This document shows positions 7,977 through 9,681 of a stretch of 9,681 nt of DNA, piece by piece. The notes beneath the pieces are model-generated. The model was not told the origin of the DNA. It did no database searches and saw only the letters and a program-made list of their open reading frames with translations. The stretch spans positions 1,165-10,845 of the forward strand of contig DMPG01000171.1 of the NCBI GenBank assembly GCA_003456055.1, read 5' to 3'. The DNA comes from Bacteroidota bacterium. GTDB taxonomy: Bacteria; Bacteroidota; Ignavibacteria; UBA10030; UBA8401. How positions within the stretch are numbered: the stretch's first letter is position 1; every line of letters begins with the position of its first letter. The position numbers were made by a program, and so were the translations under genes.

Positions 7977-8903
7977 ATGAAAAGAATCTCCTTTTTTAAA
8001 TCTTCAGATATTGTCACAATTGCATTTGTTGCTGCTTTAAGCATTGTTGAAGCACTATTCTCTTTTCGAATTCAGCATTGGTTCTTCTTCGTGTCTTTAA
8101 ATACATTGTTGATCGCTGCTATCATAATAAGTTCTTGGTACGTTCACACAAAACAAAGCAATGTCAATGCGATCATCACTTTTTTCCGTGATTGGTATCT
8201 TGTACCGTACATTCTGCTGATCTATACACAATCATCTTCTATCAATCATTCAATTCATCAGCGGGATTACGACGATTTTCTTATCGCAGCTGATCGATTT
8301 ATTTTTCATACTGATCCGACACAATGGATCTACCAATTCTCCCATCCATTGGTCACAGAAATATTGCAGATCGCATATTCATCGTATTACCTTTTCTTTA
8401 TCGCATTGTTTTTTGAATTGTATCGAAGGAATAATCGTGACGATTTTAATACCGGAACAATGCTGGTTGTGTATGGATTCTATCTTTCCTACGTTGGTTA
8501 TTTACTGCTTCCGGCTGTAGGTCCGCGATTTACACTTCATAATTTTTTCTCTACTGAGACAGAACTACCAGGAATTTTTCTTACCGATTATCTACGCATC
8601 ATCGTAAACTCAGGGGGTGGTGTACCGACAGGCGTTCCCAATCCGATTGATTTTGTCCACCGCGATGCATTCCCAAGCGGTCACACACAATTAACATTGG
8701 TTGCAATGTATATAGCATTTACTACGGAGACAAAAATTCGATGGTGGTTATTCGTCGCCGGCTCGTTACTCATTATTTCCACAATCTATATGCGGTATCA
8801 TTACGTTACGGATGTGATTGTCGGGGTGGTGTTTTTCGTTTTTACTGTTTGGAGCGGGGAAAAAATAAATACGTGGTGGAATGAACGAATTAAGAAGGTT
8901 TAA
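7977..8903 (+). CDS. PAP2-family membrane phosphatase, Aur1-like subgroup
   Basis: 308-residue integral membrane protein with about six hydrophobic segments. The PAP2 active-site pieces are recognisable: GPRF at 182-185 after LLPAV, PSGH at 233-236 in HRDAFPSGHTQ (catalytic histidine 236), and the third motif RYHYVTD at 273-279 with His275 and Asp279 (HxxxD). The GPR element and the spacing resemble the PAP2_3 / Aur1-like subgroup rather than the classical PgpB type. Such enzymes remove or transfer phosphate groups on lipids at the membrane surface; the substrate (phosphatidic acid, polyprenyl diphosphate, or a phosphoinositol or sphingolipid-type headgroup) cannot be told from sequence. The gene starts at ATG 7977, 7 bases after mgtE, with no evident ribosome binding site, suggesting reinitiation. 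A terminator follows at 8951, closing the three-gene block. Confidence 0.88.
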   Translation: MKRISFFKSSDIVTIAFVAALSIVEALFSFRIQHWFFFVSLNTLLIAAIIISSWYVHTKQSNVNAIITFFRDWYLVPYILLIYTQSSSINHSIHQRDYDDFLIAADRFIFHTDPTQWIYQFSHPLVTEILQIAYSSYYLFFIALFFELYRRNNRDDFNTGTMLVVYGFYLSYVGYLLLPAVGPRFTLHNFFSTETELPGIFLTDYLRIIVNSGGGVPTGVPNPIDFVHRDAFPSGHTQLTLVAMYIAFTTETKIRWWLFVAGSLLIISTIYMRYHYVTDVIVGVVFFVFTVWSGEKINTWWNERIKKV

Positions 8904-8936
8904 TGAAAACATCTTGCCTCGCTGGCTAATTTTTTT

Positions 8937-8944
8937 TATATTTG
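8937..8944 (+). promoter_or_regulatory. Possible Bacteroidota-type -7 element upstream of tRNA-His
   Basis: TATATTTG matches the TAnnTTTG -7 consensus known from Bacteroidota, with a TTG 21 bases upstream at 8913-8915. It would place a transcription start near 8950, just before the hairpin at 8951-8986 and the tRNA at 8993. The AT-rich setting makes a chance match likely. Confidence 0.2.
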
Positions 8945-8950
8945 TATGCT

Positions 8951-8986
8951 AAAAAAGCCATCTTGATTAGTTCAGATGGTTTTTTA
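8951..8986 (+). terminator. Intrinsic terminator after the rsmA-mgtE-PAP2 block
   Basis: AAAAAGCCATCT pairs with AGATGGTTTTTT (one G-T) around a 10-base loop, ending in a T-run. It lies 48 bases after the PAP2 stop. The preceding A-run means it may also work weakly in the opposite direction. Confidence 0.85.
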
Positions 8987-8992
8987 TTCTAT

Positions 8993-9067
8993 GGTGTCCA
9001 TAGTTCAGTCGGTTAGAACGCCAGGATGTGGCCCTGGAGGTCGTGGGTTCAAATCCCACTGGTCACC
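8993..9067 (+). tRNA. tRNA-His (anticodon GTG)
   Basis: A full cloverleaf can be drawn. The D stem is GTTC/GAAC. The anticodon stem CCAGG/CCTGG holds the loop ATGTGGC with anticodon GTG, and the T stem is GTGGG/CCCAC with loop TTCAAAT. The extra 5' G (8993) characteristic of tRNA-His faces the discriminator C73 at 9067, the identity pair read by histidyl-tRNA synthetase. The acceptor stem pairs at six of seven positions, with a T-T mismatch at positions 4-69 (8997 and 9063). The 3' CCA is not fully encoded; the DNA continues CAA, so a CCA-adding enzyme is needed. Confidence 0.95.
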
Positions 9068-9147
9068 CAACGAAATTGGGCAATTTAAGAATTGTCAAAG
9101 CGTAGAAATTGTTCGGTTTTAAGCTATTACCATGGGCGGGAAGAACC

Positions 9148-9516
9148 ATGAACTATTCCCAAGAATTGATCGATCGGTCACAGAATTTTGCTATACAAAT
9201 TATTCACCTTGCTGACTTACTACCGAACAAACGTTCAGCCGGTATTATAGCAAGACAAATAATTCGATCTGCAACATCGGTTGGAGCAAATTATAGAGCA
9301 GCATGTCGTTCTCGATCTCATGCGGAATTCGTTTCAAAAATGCATGACGTGCAAGAAGAAGCAGATGAAACACAATATTGGATAGAAATGTTGTACAAAA
9401 GTAATTCGATTCCAGAAGGTAGCTATAACGTTCTTTGGAAAGAGGCATCTGAACTTACTGCAATATTCACTGCTTCATATACAACGGCACGAAAGAATAA
9501 GAACAAAGAAAAGTAA
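9148..9516 (+). CDS. Four-helix-bundle protein (S23 / 23S rRNA intervening-sequence family)
   Basis: 122-residue, mainly helical protein of the S23 family, first described as encoded in intervening sequences of 23S rRNA genes but also common as free-standing genes. The signature segment IRSATSVGANYRAA (39-52) followed by RSRSHAEFVSKM (54-65) and the acidic EADETQYWIEML (71-82) is clear; a lysine-rich tail ends the protein. The family forms small oligomers with a basic surface, consistent with nucleic-acid binding; its cellular role is not settled. The related Avd protein serves diversity-generating retroelements, but no reverse transcriptase or variable repeat is present here. I chose the ATG at 9148 (MNYSQELI), preceded by a GGGAAG-like ribosome binding site; the upstream TTG at 9109 would add a non-family leader. 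The gene sits alone between tRNA-His and tRNA-Glu, not inside an rRNA gene. Confidence 0.9.
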   Translation: MNYSQELIDRSQNFAIQIIHLADLLPNKRSAGIIARQIIRSATSVGANYRAACRSRSHAEFVSKMHDVQEEADETQYWIEMLYKSNSIPEGSYNVLWKEASELTAIFTASYTTARKNKNKEK

Positions 9517-9524
9517 GAGTTTTT

Positions 9525-9553
9525 TTTAGTTTCACAATTATCAATTATACAAT
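9525..9553 (+). promoter_or_regulatory. Candidate promoter of tRNA-Glu
   Basis: TACAAT at 9548-9553 (within TATACAAT) lies 13 bases before the tRNA, placing the start of transcription a few bases upstream of it. A poor -35 (TTTAGT, 9525-9530) sits at the ideal 17-base spacing. Positional fit is good, but the -35 is weak. Confidence 0.4.
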
Positions 9554-9566
9554 TCCACATTTAAAT

Positions 9567-9638
9567 GCTCCCATCGTCTAACGGTTAGGACACAAGCTTT
9601 TCAAGCTTGGTATACGGGTTCGATTCCCGTTGGGAGTA
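9567..9638 (+). tRNA. tRNA-Glu (anticodon TTC)
   Basis: A complete cloverleaf is present. The acceptor GCTCCCA/TGGGAGT has a G-T first pair. The D stem is GTCT/GGAC, the anticodon stem CAAGC/GCTTG with loop TTTTCAA gives anticodon TTC, and the T stem is ACGGG/CCCGT with loop TTCGATT. The discriminator is A at 9638. CCA is not encoded (the DNA reads CTA). A terminator follows at once. Confidence 0.96.
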
Positions 9639-9640
9639 CT

Positions 9641-9668
9641 AAAAATCCTGCTTAAAAGCAGGATTTTT
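9641..9668 (+). terminator. Intrinsic terminator after tRNA-Glu
   Basis: A perfect 12-pair inverted repeat (AAAAATCCTGCT with AGCAGGATTTTT) has a TAAA loop and a T-run, beginning 3 bases after the tRNA. A-runs on the left also allow termination in the reverse direction. Confidence 0.9.
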
Positions 9669-9681
9669 CGTTTTTGTAGGA

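Noticed and set aside
9148..9516. Four-helix-bundle gene as Avd of a diversity-generating retroelement
   Set aside because: There is no reverse transcriptase, template repeat or variable repeat in the window, and the sequence signature is that of ordinary S23 proteins.
9518..9530. T-run after the S23 gene as a terminator
   Set aside because: No stable hairpin precedes the T-run; only a few A-T pairs could form.
1..9681. CRISPR arrays, insertion sequences or long direct repeats
   Set aside because: No regularly spaced repeats, transposase genes or terminal inverted repeats of a transposon were seen on reading both strands.

Overview
The window is an ordinary-looking stretch of bacterial chromosome, moderately AT-rich and densely coding, holding eight protein genes and two tRNA genes. 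The combination (rsmA next to mgtE, a PgpH-type c-di-AMP phosphodiesterase, a free-standing S23-type four-helix-bundle gene, mostly weak ribosome binding sites) suggests a Gram-negative bacterium of the Bacteroidota/Chlorobiota/Ignavibacteriota side of the tree. This placement is an inference from gene style, not a sequence match.

Left block, all on the minus strand (read from 5464 down to 180): pgpH (membrane HD-domain c-di-AMP phosphodiesterase), xerD (tyrosine recombinase; its start overlaps the pgpH stop in ATGA), a beta-class DNA amino-methyltransferase with no restriction enzyme beside it, and a DUF1611 P-loop protein of the DgcN type. The last two junctions are about 50 bases each, so the four genes could form one operon. 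A strong bidirectional hairpin at 28-69 lies past its end.

Divergent centre (5465-5763): about 300 non-coding bases that must carry the start signals for both directions and that contain a compact inverted-repeat element followed by a GC-richer segment resembling dispersed extragenic repeats.

Right block, plus strand: rsmA (16S rRNA dimethyltransferase), mgtE (Mg2+ channel; its start lies 8 bases inside rsmA, with a strong GGAGG), and a PAP2-family membrane phosphatase 7 bases later, closed by a terminator at 8951-8986. Then come tRNA-His(GTG), a four-helix-bundle (S23) gene, tRNA-Glu(TTC) and a final terminator. Neither tRNA has a complete encoded CCA.

I see no CRISPR array, insertion sequence, prophage or clear defence system. 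The points most worth a second look are the pgpH-xerD coupling, the orphan methyltransferase, the structured element in the divergent gap, the tRNA-His gene placed 6 bases after a terminator, and the S23 gene lodged between two tRNAs.
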